In this document: positions 16,421 through 25,053 of the stretch, piece after piece
How the letters are laid out: the number at the start of each line of letters is the position of its first letter
Numbering within the stretch: the stretch's first letter is position 1
Origin: Bryobacterales bacterium
Lineage (GTDB): Bacteria > Acidobacteriota > Terriglobia > Bryobacterales > Bryobacteraceae
Direction of reading: 5' to 3'
Assembly (NCBI GenBank): GCA_016721425.1
Contig: JADKID010000015.1
Location: 124,001-188,000, forward strand
DNA: 64,000 nt
Position numbers and translations under genes: made by a program
The notes under the pieces: generated by a model
Seen by the model: the letters and a program-made list of their open reading frames with translations, nothing else
The model's database searches: none
Told to the model about the DNA's origin: nothing

Positions 16421-17800
16421 ATGACGCGACGCGATCTATTGAAGCGCCTGCCCGGCGGGCTCGGCATGGCGGCGCTGGGCAATCTAATGGGCGCCACCGG
16501 GCCCCACCACAAGCCGCGCGCCAAGCGCATCATCTACCTCTTCCAATCGGGCGGTCCGTCGCAGATGGAGACGTTCGACTACAAGCCCAAGGTGAAGGAC
16601 ATGCTCGGCAAGGATCTGCCGGAATCCGTGCGCATGGGCCAGCGGCTCACCACGATGTCGGCCTCGCAGTTGAGCTTTCCGATGGTGCCCTCGAAGTACT
16701 CGTTCGCACAGCACGGCAAGTCCGGCGCGTGGGTGAGCGAGCTGCTGCCGCACACGGCGAAGATCGTGGACGATCTGACGTTTGTGAAATCGATGAGCAC
16801 GGAGCAGATCAATCACGATCCGGCGGTGACGTTTTTTCAGACCGGCTTCCAGGTGGCCGGGAGGCCCAGCATGGGCGCCTGGGTGACGTATGGGTTGGGC
16901 GCGGAGACCGAGAACCTGCCGGGATTCGTGGTGATGATCTCGCCGGGCGGCGGCGGAGGCGGGCAGCCGCTGTACGATCGCCTGTGGGGCAGCGGATTCC
17001 TGCCCTCGCGCTACCAGGGCGTAAAGTTCCGTTCCGTGGGCGATCCGGTGCTGTATTTGTCACGTCCGGAGGGCTTTCCGGTCGAAAATCAGCGTGTTTT
17101 TCTCGATACGCTGAAGCGCGCCAATGAGCTGAAGCTGGCCGAAACCGGCGATCCGGAGATCTCCACGCGCATCGCGCAATACGAGATGGCGTTCCGCATG
17201 CAGTCGTCCGTGCCGGAGCTGACGGACCTTTCTAAGGAGACGCAGACGGATCTGGAGATGTACGGTCCGGACGTCCGCAAGCCCGGCACGTTCGCCTACA
17301 ACTGCCTGATGGCGCGGCGGCTGGCCGAGCGCGGCGTGCGCTTCATCCAGCTCTATCACCGCGATTGGGATCACCACGGCAAGCTGCCGGAAGGGATGCC
17401 GAAGCGCTGTCTGGAGACAGATCAGCCGGCGGCAGCGCTGGTGCGGGATCTGAAGCAGCGCGGCATGCTGGAAGACACTCTGGTGGTGTGGGGCGGCGAG
17501 TTCGGGCGCACCGTGTATTGCCAGGGGCGGCTGACGAAGGACGACTATGGGCGCGATCATCATCCGCGCTGCTTTACCGTGTGGATGGCCGGCGGCGGCA
17601 CGAAGCCGGGCCTGACCTATGGCGCCACGGACGATTTCAGCTACAACGTGACCCAGAATCCGGTGCCCGTGCACGACCTGCAGGCGACGCTGCTGCACTG
17701 CCTGGGCATCGATCACAAAAAGCTGACGTACAAATTCCAGGGCCGGCACTACCGCCTCACGGACGTGAGCGGCGAGGTGGTTCAGGATCTTTTGAGCTGA
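16421..17800 (+). CDS. DUF1501 protein (alkaline phosphatase/sulfatase-like fold), Tat-exported
   Basis: A 459-residue protein. A twin-arginine-type start (MTRRDLLKRLPGGLGMAAL) is followed by the DUF1501 fold: YLFQSGGPSQMETFDYKP near the N-terminus, YHRDWDHHGKLP and VVWGGEFGRTVYCQ in the middle, and GRDHHPRCFTVWMAGGG toward the C-terminus. The His/Asp clusters are consistent with the metal site of the alkaline-phosphatase superfamily. No defined substrate is known. It is routinely encoded next to DUF1549/DUF1553 proteins, as here. Its end overlaps the convergent rimI-like gene by 19 bases. Confidence 0.9.
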   Translation: MTRRDLLKRLPGGLGMAALGNLMGATGPHHKPRAKRIIYLFQSGGPSQMETFDYKPKVKDMLGKDLPESVRMGQRLTTMSASQLSFPMVPSKYSFAQHGKSGAWVSELLPHTAKIVDDLTFVKSMSTEQINHDPAVTFFQTGFQVAGRPSMGAWVTYGLGAETENLPGFVVMISPGGGGGGQPLYDRLWGSGFLPSRYQGVKFRSVGDPVLYLSRPEGFPVENQRVFLDTLKRANELKLAETGDPEISTRIAQYEMAFRMQSSVPELTDLSKETQTDLEMYGPDVRKPGTFAYNCLMARRLAERGVRFIQLYHRDWDHHGKLPEGMPKRCLETDQPAAALVRDLKQRGMLEDTLVVWGGEFGRTVYCQGRLTKDDYGRDHHPRCFTVWMAGGGTKPGLTYGATDDFSYNVTQNPVPVHDLQATLLHCLGIDHKKLTYKFQGRHYRLTDVSGEVVQDLLS

Positions 17801-18198
17801 CGCGTCATCATGATGGCATCGTCGGTGGGGCGCGTGTAGTATTTCTTGCGGTGGCCCACCTTTTTGAACCCGTGCTTGCGGTAGAAATTGATGGCGGTGA
17901 CGTTGGACTGGCGCACGTCGAGATGCTGAGTGGGCGCGGTGAGCGTGTTTAGTAAGAAAGTGCCCACCCCTTTGCGCTTGTGATCGGGATGCACGGCCAG
18001 GTTGAGGATCTCCACCTCGTCGGGCGGGATCAACTGCGCGCAGAGGAAGGCGATGATGCCCGTTTCGTCTTCGCACACAACGGTGTGATAGGCGAGATAG
18101 TCGAGCGTGTTCCACTGCGAGGCGGCGGGGTTGAGGCGCTGGAGCTCTTCGATCACGGGCAGGTCAGCGAGCTTTAGGGGACGAGTAGTGAGCGCCAT
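17782..18198 (-). CDS. GNAT N-acetyltransferase, RimI-like
   Basis: A 138-residue single GNAT domain. The acetyl-CoA site is the motif A stretch VEILNLAVHPDHKRKGVGTFLL. The C-terminal part NVTAINFYRKHGFKKVGHRKKYY is typical of RimI, which acetylates the N-terminal alanine of ribosomal protein S18; the RimI subfamily usually shows this Y-R-K-x-G-F and K-Y-Y pattern. Start is the ATG at 18198, which lies 25 bases inside the end of the upstream glycosyltransferase gene. The overlap points to translational coupling at the end of the six-gene operon. The exact substrate is inferred. Confidence 0.8.
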   Translation of the reverse strand: MALTTRPLKLADLPVIEELQRLNPAASQWNTLDYLAYHTVVCEDETGIIAFLCAQLIPPDEVEILNLAVHPDHKRKGVGTFLLNTLTAPTQHLDVRQSNVTAINFYRKHGFKKVGHRKKYYTRPTDDAIMMTRQLKRS

Positions 18199-19754
18199 AG
18201 TTTTGTCTGCAATTCTGCGAGTGCGGGCCAACCGTATTTTGCCACGGCGATGTGGCGGGCGTTGCGGGCGAGCGTCGCGCGCAGGCCGGCGTCCTCGAGC
18301 AAACGCAGAATGGCGGCGGCGAATTCCTGCGGCGTATCGGCGATCCAAACGGAGTGGCCATGCTCGAGGCCGAGGCCGGCGACGCCCGATGAGGTGGATA
18401 CGATGGCGCGCTGCATGGCCATCGCCTCCAGCGCTTTCAGATTGGTGCCGGCCGAGACGACGGTGGGGATCAGGACGAGATTTGCTCCCACGTACAGCGG
18501 TCGGACATCGGCGGTGAAGCCGCGGAGCGCGATGCGCGGGTCGGGTGAGGGGTGCGGCCAGTAGAGGTGCGGATCGGGTCCGGCGACGACGGTGGCGCTG
18601 AGGGTCGGGTGCTGGTTTTCCAGCAGGGGCCACACCTGTTCGACGAAGAAGCGGTAGGCGCGGACGTTGGGGAAGTGGCGGAACGAGCCGATGAAGAGAA
18701 GGTTCCGCGAGGCGCCTTCGGGCTCGGGCATGAAGCGGGCCAGATCCACGCCGTTGGGGATGACGGCGACGTTGGGGCGGCCCAGGAGGGTTGCGTCCTT
18801 CTCGCTCATGGCCACGGCGTGGGGGAACTGGCGGAGCGCGCGCTGCTCGAATCTGCGCCAGCGGAAGAGGTCCCACCACGTGCGGAGCGAGGGCGCGTTG
18901 GCGTGGATCTGCGCGAAGAGATCGAAGGTGACGTCGTGCTCGGTGAGGATGTCGCCGCCGTAGCGGGCCATCTGCGTGTATTCGGTCTGGAGGATCGGGA
19001 TGCCCAATTGCGCGAGCTCGTGGCGGAGTTGCGTGTGCAGGGCGGGAGTGTAGAATTCGCAGGCCTCGGGCGGAGTGAGAGTGGACCAGCGCGGCTCCCG
19101 GTAGTAGGGTTTGGCGGCGATGTAGAGGCGCGAGCAGAAAGTGAGGGTCTCGTCGAAATCGGCCTTGGTCTGGCCGTCCTCAAAGGCGAAGACTGCGATA
19201 TCGAATTCGCGCGATGCTTCGCGCAGCAGGTTGTGCAGGCGCACGGCGCCGCCGTGGGCCAGCGGGTAGGTGCAGTATGGGCTGAGCACGGCGACACGCG
19301 GCTGCCCTGGGCGCCAGGGACGGCCGTCCATCGCGCGCCAGGTCTGCGGGAGGACGCTGAGATCCTTTCGCCAGGGCCGCAGGAAGATGCGGTCCAGCGG
19401 TACACCGTGGAGAAAGAGCAGTGAGGCGATGGGCGAGGACCAATGGATGTGGTGGCGGTCCAGGTTGTCGTGAAAGGCCAGTACCTTGTTGGGAAACGCC
19501 AGCAGCGCCGCGCGGAGCAGTGCCTTCTCCCGTGTGGGGATGGCGGCGAGGGCGATTCGCTGTCCGCGGCACGCGCGCCGCAGACGCAGCCAGGCGCTGC
19601 CGGCGGGCTCGTCCGGGACGACTTCGATGAGGATCAGCCGATGGCTGGGCGTCAATTCGCGCATGGTGTCGGCCAGCGGAGCGGCGGCCAGCACCACGGC
19701 CTCCGGGTCCTTGCCCAGCAGCGAGAATAGGGCGCGTTTGATCCGGTTCCTCAT
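18174..19754 (-). CDS. Glycosyltransferase, GT4-like
   Basis: A 526-residue protein. Its C-terminal half has the GT-B layout: VAVIPNGVDLARF, then LLFIGSFRHFPNVRAYRFF, the donor-site region LVLIPTVVSAGTNLKALEAMAMQRAIVSTSSGVAGL with the E-x7-E-like acidic pattern, and a C-terminal helix. The N-terminal 150 residues contain a less typical segment, perhaps a flavoprotein-like extension. It probably transfers a sugar to a lipid or surface polymer. ATG 19754 overlaps the MFS gene stop by 4 bases (ATGA). The operon also encodes an ABC exporter and an MFS protein. Confidence 0.82.
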   Translation of the reverse strand: MRNRIKRALFSLLGKDPEAVVLAAAPLADTMRELTPSHRLILIEVVPDEPAGSAWLRLRRACRGQRIALAAIPTREKALLRAALLAFPNKVLAFHDNLDRHHIHWSSPIASLLFLHGVPLDRIFLRPWRKDLSVLPQTWRAMDGRPWRPGQPRVAVLSPYCTYPLAHGGAVRLHNLLREASREFDIAVFAFEDGQTKADFDETLTFCSRLYIAAKPYYREPRWSTLTPPEACEFYTPALHTQLRHELAQLGIPILQTEYTQMARYGGDILTEHDVTFDLFAQIHANAPSLRTWWDLFRWRRFEQRALRQFPHAVAMSEKDATLLGRPNVAVIPNGVDLARFMPEPEGASRNLLFIGSFRHFPNVRAYRFFVEQVWPLLENQHPTLSATVVAGPDPHLYWPHPSPDPRIALRGFTADVRPLYVGANLVLIPTVVSAGTNLKALEAMAMQRAIVSTSSGVAGLGLEHGHSVWIADTPQEFAAAILRLLEDAGLRATLARNARHIAVAKYGWPALAELQTKLWRSLLVP

Positions 19755-20944
19755 GCGGGCCTGCGGCGGAGTGCCAGATGCAGGACCAGCCACGATGCCA
19801 TGGGCAGCAGTGCCACGGCGAAGCAGACAGGCGTGAAGCCGTAGCGATCCACCACGCGCCCGGTCGCGGAGGAAAAGACGCCCTGCAACAGGCCGTAGAC
19901 GCTGGTGAGGCCAGAGACGGCGAAGCCCGCGCTGCCCGCGCCGAATAGGTCCAGGGGCAGTGCGTAGATGTTGACGCTCGATGCCACACAGGCGAAAAAC
20001 GAGAGGCAGATGAAGGCAGTGGCCAACTCGGGTGTCGGCATGAATGGCACCAGAGCGCCGGCCAGCAGCAGCGTGGATCCGATCAGGATGACGCGCAACC
20101 GTGCGGGCGTCACGTCGCTCTGCCCCCTGGACCAGCGCAGCGTGAGCCACCCGCCGAAGAGCCCGCCGGCCGTGGCGAAAACGGGCGGGATCCAGGCCAG
20201 GTGGTAGTTCGCCTGCTGTTGCGGCATGTGGTGGACCTGGACCAGGAAGACGGTGGTCCAGTTCACCCACAGCGAGTAAACGGACATGAGCAAAACGTTG
20301 GCGGCGAGCAGCGCCCAGTAGCGGCGGTCGCGCAGGATCTCGCGGGCCGGTGTGGACGGCGCCGATGCCGCCTCGCCCTCGCGCGGTACGCGGCGGCTGA
20401 CGAACCACCACAACGGGATCCAGACGAAGCCCAGCGCGCCGATGAAGACAAACGCGCTGCGCCAGCCGTAGACGCGCGAGATGGATTCCGCTAGCAACGG
20501 CGAGGCGACGGCGCCCACCGTTAGGCCGATCTGGAAGACGGCGCTGCCCAGGGCGCGTTCGCGCGGCGGCAGGTAGACGGCCGAGGCTTTGCCGGTAGCC
20601 GGGACGCCTCCGGCCTCGCCCACGCCCAGCGCGGCGCGGCAGGCCATCAGACCGCCGAGTGACGAGGTCCATCCGGTGGCCATACCGGCCAGCGACCAGA
20701 TGCCGACGGCAAGGGAAGATCCCTTGGTCAGGCCGATACGGTCAATCAGGAGTCCCGCGAGCGGGGCGGACAGCGCATAGCAGAGCGAGAACGCCAACAG
20801 CACGTCGCCATAGCCGGAGTTGCTGAGATAGAACTCCTGCATGAGCTGCGGGGCCAGCGCGGCGAGGATCTGGCGGTCCATGAAGTTGAGCGCATTGGCG
20901 AGCGCGAAGATGGCGATGGCGAGCCAGCGGAGGCGGGAGGGCAT
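19751..20944 (-). CDS. Major facilitator superfamily transporter
   Basis: A 397-residue 12-helix protein. The MFS signature between helices 2 and 3 is LAGLLIDRIGLTKGSSL. A second G-x-x-x-D/G-R-like motif lies in the middle loop around GWLTLRWSRGQSD, and helix 4 holds GVGEAGGVPATGKASAVYLPP, which is typical of the sialate/hexuronate-type and Spinster-like branch. The substrate is unknown. The ATG at 20942-20944 overlaps the stop of the TPR gene (TGATG), so translation is probably coupled. Confidence 0.88.
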   Translation of the reverse strand: MPSRLRWLAIAIFALANALNFMDRQILAALAPQLMQEFYLSNSGYGDVLLAFSLCYALSAPLAGLLIDRIGLTKGSSLAVGIWSLAGMATGWTSSLGGLMACRAALGVGEAGGVPATGKASAVYLPPRERALGSAVFQIGLTVGAVASPLLAESISRVYGWRSAFVFIGALGFVWIPLWWFVSRRVPREGEAASAPSTPAREILRDRRYWALLAANVLLMSVYSLWVNWTTVFLVQVHHMPQQQANYHLAWIPPVFATAGGLFGGWLTLRWSRGQSDVTPARLRVILIGSTLLLAGALVPFMPTPELATAFICLSFFACVASSVNIYALPLDLFGAGSAGFAVSGLTSVYGLLQGVFSSATGRVVDRYGFTPVCFAVALLPMASWLVLHLALRRRPA

Positions 20945-22587
20945 CACTGGAACTCGACCGTGACCACTTCGCGCGTCTGTGTGTAATCGATCTTCACTTT
21001 GCGCGGCGGCCTCTGCGGTCCACAGCTCAACTGCACTTGCGTCTGCCCGGCGCCGAGGATCACCACTTTCCCGGGGTCCTTGATGACGAAGGCAGCGGGC
21101 TTGCCCTCGCGGTCACGGGCGCTCAGCCGGAACGTGCTGCCCTGGCAGGCGACGGATTCCAGCGTGCCGAGGAAGGCTGTGGTGGGCGGGCCGTCCCACC
21201 ACTTCTCCGCCTTGGCGCCGGTGGCCTTGCCGGCATTGCCGGCCTCTTCCGCCCGGCGGATGGCGTCGAGCGATTCGCGGCGCACTCGTTCGATCTCGTC
21301 CACCTCTTCCTTCTTGCGGCGTGCCCGCTCGGCGGCTTCGAGATCGTAGCGGATCTGCTCAAACTGCTCGCGGGCGGTCTTCAATTGCTCGCGCTCCTGA
21401 TCGTCGCGGGCCACCCTCTCGGCGGCGCGCCAACTGCGTTCGGCCTCAGGGAACTGTTTGGCGTCAAACTGCGCTTTGGCCAGGTCGCGCCAGATCTCCG
21501 GCAGCCGCGGAGCCAGCTCGGCCGCTTTCTTCAGATGAAACGCACGGCGAATGGGGCCGGTCTCCCGGGCCGCCAGTTGCAGGTAGATCTCGTGCCAGGC
21601 TGGGTTCTGCTTCTGGGCGCGCTCCAGCAGGCCCAGCAGTGCCAGTCCGCGCGTGCCGGCGTGCTCTTCATCGGCGGCCATGGCTTCTAACGCCCTTTTA
21701 GCGTCGTCCGGCAGCGTCTTAATTGGGGATTGAGTAGACCGTCCCCGAATTAGACCGATGCCCTCGTAGCCGAGGGGGCCGGGGCGCTCTTTCTGGGCGG
21801 CCTCGTAGGCGGCCAGGATCTCGGCGTCGGGCGCGCCCCGTGCCATCAACTGGTCGGCGGGCAGGACCCGCAAGCGCGAGGCCAGCATCGGGATCAGGCT
21901 GAAGGCGCGCTCGGGGGCTAGAGGGCGTCCGGGGATGGTTACCGTGGGGAAGTCCCCTTTGGCGTAGTAGGCGTCCACTTCCTTGTCGATGGCGGACTTG
22001 GGCTTCTCGTAGGCGTTGCGGAAGGCCGTGATCTCGTCGGCGCCGGCGGCCAGGTTGGAGAGCAGGACGCGCGTGCGCACCGCCGTCTCCGGGTTGGTGA
22101 GGAGGTATTGGAGCATCGCCCAGGTGCGGGTACGCTGCGCGGCGGCGGGCGGCGCGCCCACCACGACCCTACCGCCCTTGATCTCCAGTGTGGAGTAGAG
22201 CGTGGCGAAGGTGGGCTCCAGATCGCCGGGCATGCGATAGGTGAGGTTGTCCTCCATGAAGAGCAGCGCCAGTTGCTGAAACCAGGCGGGCGGCGGGGCG
22301 CTGCCGGCCGGCCAGGTGCCTAGCCAGCCATCGCGGGAGAATCCCAGGTAGGGCGTCTCCGCCACCTTGCCGGGCTTCCTCACCACAATCGTGATGGGCC
22401 ACACGCATTTGAGATCGCGCTTGCCCAGCGCTTCGCCGAAGATGAAGCGGAACTGTTCCAGGTGGTAGAGCGCGGCACGGGTCTGGTCGTCGCCGGCGTC
22501 GGAGTAGACGAGGAACGGGCCGGATTTGGTCTCCACCCAGGCGGCCTGCAGGGTCAGGCATAGCAGCGCAGTCAGGACAAGGCGCAT
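20944..22587 (-). CDS. Exported TPR-containing protein, unknown function
   Basis: A 547-residue protein with signal peptide MRLVLTALLCLTLQA. The N-terminal part (about 20-240) resembles exported acidobacterial proteins with a peptidase-like fold but has no visible catalytic motif. The middle (about 290-400) has TPR-like helices (AFHLKKAAELAPRLPEIWRDLAKAQF). A charged coiled coil spans about 400-455 (REQLKTAREQFEQIRYDL), and the C-terminal beta domain contains two cysteines. A 31-bp palindrome at 21721-21751 adds about ten residues in frame (IRGRSTQSPI). ATG 22587 is chosen because it gives the signal peptide. It lies 4 bases after the ABC permease gene. Confidence 0.7.
   Translation of the reverse strand: MRLVLTALLCLTLQAAWVETKSGPFLVYSDAGDDQTRAALYHLEQFRFIFGEALGKRDLKCVWPITIVVRKPGKVAETPYLGFSRDGWLGTWPAGSAPPPAWFQQLALLFMEDNLTYRMPGDLEPTFATLYSTLEIKGGRVVVGAPPAAAQRTRTWAMLQYLLTNPETAVRTRVLLSNLAAGADEITAFRNAYEKPKSAIDKEVDAYYAKGDFPTVTIPGRPLAPERAFSLIPMLASRLRVLPADQLMARGAPDAEILAAYEAAQKERPGPLGYEGIGLIRGRSTQSPIKTLPDDAKRALEAMAADEEHAGTRGLALLGLLERAQKQNPAWHEIYLQLAARETGPIRRAFHLKKAAELAPRLPEIWRDLAKAQFDAKQFPEAERSWRAAERVARDDQEREQLKTAREQFEQIRYDLEAAERARRKKEEVDEIERVRRESLDAIRRAEEAGNAGKATGAKAEKWWDGPPTTAFLGTLESVACQGSTFRLSARDREGKPAAFVIKDPGKVVILGAGQTQVQLSCGPQRPPRKVKIDYTQTREVVTVEFQ
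21721..21751. repeat. Inverted repeat inserted in a coding sequence
   Basis: AATTGGGGA and TCCCCGAATT pair around a 12-base loop, with one unpaired base. The element lies inside the TPR gene and keeps its reading frame, encoding about ten residues rich in R, S, T and Q. Its minus-strand core GGGGACGGTCTACTC resembles the hairpin at 4288-4311 (GGGGACAGTCTCCC), suggesting one dispersed palindromic family. Confidence 0.55.
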
Positions 22588-22591
22588 GGCG

Positions 22592-24226
22592 TCAGGCGAT
22601 GGGGCCCTCGCCTCGCGAGAGCGCCGTGAGGATAGCTTCCCGGCGTTCATCGGCGGCGGCGACAGCCGATTCGAGCGAAACCAGATAGGTGAGCACGGCG
22701 ACGGCCATTCCAGAGCCGATCACCGCGTAGAACGCGAGGTCGGTGGAAAAGGCGTAGCGTGCCAGGTAGGCCAGCGCGATGGGCAGTGCCAGCACGGGGT
22801 ACAGCAGCAGGAGCACGCCCTGGATCTTGCCGGCGTTTGAGTGGCGCCACGAGTTGTTGGGGTCGATCGGGCGCGGGTAGTGCATGGAGGAGAGGTTGCC
22901 GATCGCCAGCAGGAAGACGCTCAGCATCAGCGTGACGGCGAACGCCTCTGGAATCTTACTCAGCGGGAACTTCAGCCGCAAGACGAGAACCACGGCGGTG
23001 ACGATCGTGATTTCCAGCAGCAGGAAGAACACGGCGGTGATGTTCTTGGCGATCAGCACGGTGGAGAGTTTCACCGGCATGACGTAGTATGCCTGGGCGG
23101 CCGTGCGGTCGAAGCCGAAGTTGTTCCAGAAGAGCACCTCGCCCAACAGCAGTACGGCGTACATGCTGACCATTACGAGGATATTGTCCGAGAAGCCGCC
23201 GGGCGTGCGGCCCCTGCCGAGGACCAGCGGTAGCCAGATCACCAGCCCGAAACTGAAGCCCATGAAGAAGACGAGCCGGAATCGAGGCGCCCGGCACAGC
23301 ATTCGAAACTCCTTCTCCACCAGCGCGCCCAGCGGGTCCGGCAGCAGGCGGGAGGGGAGACGATAGAAGGCCTCCATCCCGGCGATGGCGGATTTGGAGG
23401 AAGTGGCTCGCTGACTGGCCTTCACCTCATCGGCGTCCCAACTCAGGCCGCGCTGGAACTGCGTGTATCCAAACCAGGCGGCGAGGGCGAGCCAGCCGAA
23501 AGCCGAGGCCAGCAAGGCAAGCGAGAAATCCCCGGCGGCGAGACGCGCGGTGATGTGCCAGGGCCACGGGACTGGCGGGATCCTGCCGCCGTAGAGCTCG
23601 TAGTAGTGTTTCCACTTGTCGGGCGGAACCAGGCTGAGGATCAGCTGCGGCAGCGCCGTGAGCAGGACGAATCCAAAGACCACCACCTCGCGTACGCCAC
23701 GCCGGGCCAGCAGGCGCGTGAGCAGATCGCGCACGCCGGCCGAGAGCAGCAGATTGCCGAGCGTGAAGGGGATGAAGAGGAGCGGCCCCCAGGCGGGGGC
23801 GATGGGCGAGCGGATGAGGCCGATGGCGGCGCCGATCATGATCACGATCACTTCCGGGCCGGTCGACGCGCGCAGCAGCACCTCAATGGCGAAGAGGCGC
23901 CCCGGGGCTACGGGATAAGCCAGCAGCCGCTTCAGATCCAGAGAGATGCCGGTGGTGGCGAGCATGACGGGGATGAACTGCCAGAAGAGCATGGCCAACA
24001 GCAATCCGCCGCTGACCACTGTCGTGAGCGTGTCGCGGCCTTTAATTTCAGGCAACGCGGTGGCGGCCAGCCACGCCAGAAACAGCACACCGCTATACCA
24101 AAGCACCATGGAGATCCAATAGAACACCCGTCCGGCGCGCGTGCCGCCGTTGGTAGTCTTGTTGTAGATGCCCTTGGCCTGAGCCCGGACGATGGCGCGT
24201 ACCTGGTCGTTGAGGAGAAAGCCCAT
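22592..24226 (-). CDS. ABC-2 type membrane permease
   Basis: A 544-residue protein with about a dozen membrane helices. Examples are WLAATALPEIKGRDTLTTVVSGGLLLAMLF near the N-terminus and the paired hydrophobic stretches after 330 (LVFFMGFSFGLVIWLPLVL; VFFLLLEITIVTAVVLVL). The size and layout fit ABC-2 permeases that pair with a separate ATPase. The ATPase gene lies 9 bases upstream on the same strand. The cargo is unknown; the downstream exported protein and glycosyltransferase hint at envelope polymer or antibiotic-type export. Confidence 0.85.
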   Translation of the reverse strand: MGFLLNDQVRAIVRAQAKGIYNKTTNGGTRAGRVFYWISMVLWYSGVLFLAWLAATALPEIKGRDTLTTVVSGGLLLAMLFWQFIPVMLATTGISLDLKRLLAYPVAPGRLFAIEVLLRASTGPEVIVIMIGAAIGLIRSPIAPAWGPLLFIPFTLGNLLLSAGVRDLLTRLLARRGVREVVVFGFVLLTALPQLILSLVPPDKWKHYYELYGGRIPPVPWPWHITARLAAGDFSLALLASAFGWLALAAWFGYTQFQRGLSWDADEVKASQRATSSKSAIAGMEAFYRLPSRLLPDPLGALVEKEFRMLCRAPRFRLVFFMGFSFGLVIWLPLVLGRGRTPGGFSDNILVMVSMYAVLLLGEVLFWNNFGFDRTAAQAYYVMPVKLSTVLIAKNITAVFFLLLEITIVTAVVLVLRLKFPLSKIPEAFAVTLMLSVFLLAIGNLSSMHYPRPIDPNNSWRHSNAGKIQGVLLLLYPVLALPIALAYLARYAFSTDLAFYAVIGSGMAVAVLTYLVSLESAVAAADERREAILTALSRGEGPIA

Positions 24227-24235
24227 GGCGGTTTC

Positions 24236-25000
24236 CTACAGCCAGTCGAGCGATTCCGAGCTGTGCGCGGGGCCGCCCACGACGCGGACAAAGGTGTCCT
24301 CCAGCGTCTCGGTGCCGCTGCGGAGCTCGTCCATGGTCCCATCGACGATGATCCGGCCCTGGTTGATGATGGCAACTCGGTCGCAGAGGCGTTCCACCAC
24401 TTCGAGCACGTGCGAGGTGAGGAAGATGGTGGCGCCGTGGCGAACCTGATCCAGCAGGATGTCCTTCATGAGCCGCGCGCCCACCGCATCCACTCCCTCG
24501 AACGGCTCGTCCAGCAGGTAGAGCTCGGGGCGGTGGATGAGCGCCGCCGCCATGGCGACACGTTTTCTCATGCCCTTGGAATATTCGCCGATGAGTTTTC
24601 TGCCGGCCCCGTCGAGCTCGAACAGTTCGAGGAGTTCGGCAGTGCGCGAGCGCGAAAGTTCCCGGCCCAGGTTGTACATCCTGCCGACGAACTCGACAAA
24701 CTCCGCGCCGGTGAGATGGTCGAAGAGGAGGGTATCGTCCGGGACCAGACCGATCTTACTTTTAATGGATAGTGACTCGGCGGGCATGCGATGCCCCAGG
24801 ATCTCGATGGAGCCGGACGATGCTGGGGCCAGGCCCATCAGCATCCGGATGGTAGTTGTCTTGCCGGCGCCATTCGGCCCAAGGAAGCCGAAGAAGCAGC
24901 CGCGCTCGACGCGCAAGGTCAAACCATCCACGGCGGCCTTTTCGCCGTAGACTTTTCGCAATTCGCGAACTTCGATGGCTGGGGAGGATTCTGGGTGCAC
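24236..25000 (-). CDS. ABC transporter ATP-binding protein
   Basis: A 254-residue nucleotide-binding subunit with all hallmarks: Walker A GPNGAGKTTTIRML, Q-loop in IGLVPDDTLLF, signature EYSKGMRKR, Walker B LYLLDEPFEGVD, and switch His in TSHVLEVVERL. It belongs to the CcmA/drug-export type that works with ABC-2 permeases. Start is a GTG with AAGGA 4 bases upstream. It is the first gene of the six-gene minus-strand operon and lies back to back with the HDOD gene, so the 53-base gap must hold both promoters. Confidence 0.93.
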   Translation of the reverse strand: MHPESSPAIEVRELRKVYGEKAAVDGLTLRVERGCFFGFLGPNGAGKTTTIRMLMGLAPASSGSIEILGHRMPAESLSIKSKIGLVPDDTLLFDHLTGAEFVEFVGRMYNLGRELSRSRTAELLELFELDGAGRKLIGEYSKGMRKRVAMAAALIHRPELYLLDEPFEGVDAVGARLMKDILLDQVRHGATIFLTSHVLEVVERLCDRVAIINQGRIIVDGTMDELRSGTETLEDTFVRVVGGPAHSSESLDWL

Positions 25001-25053
25001 CGGTCCTTCTATCGTAGCGATTTGGGACAGCGGGGGGAGGGGTAAAGAAAAAG

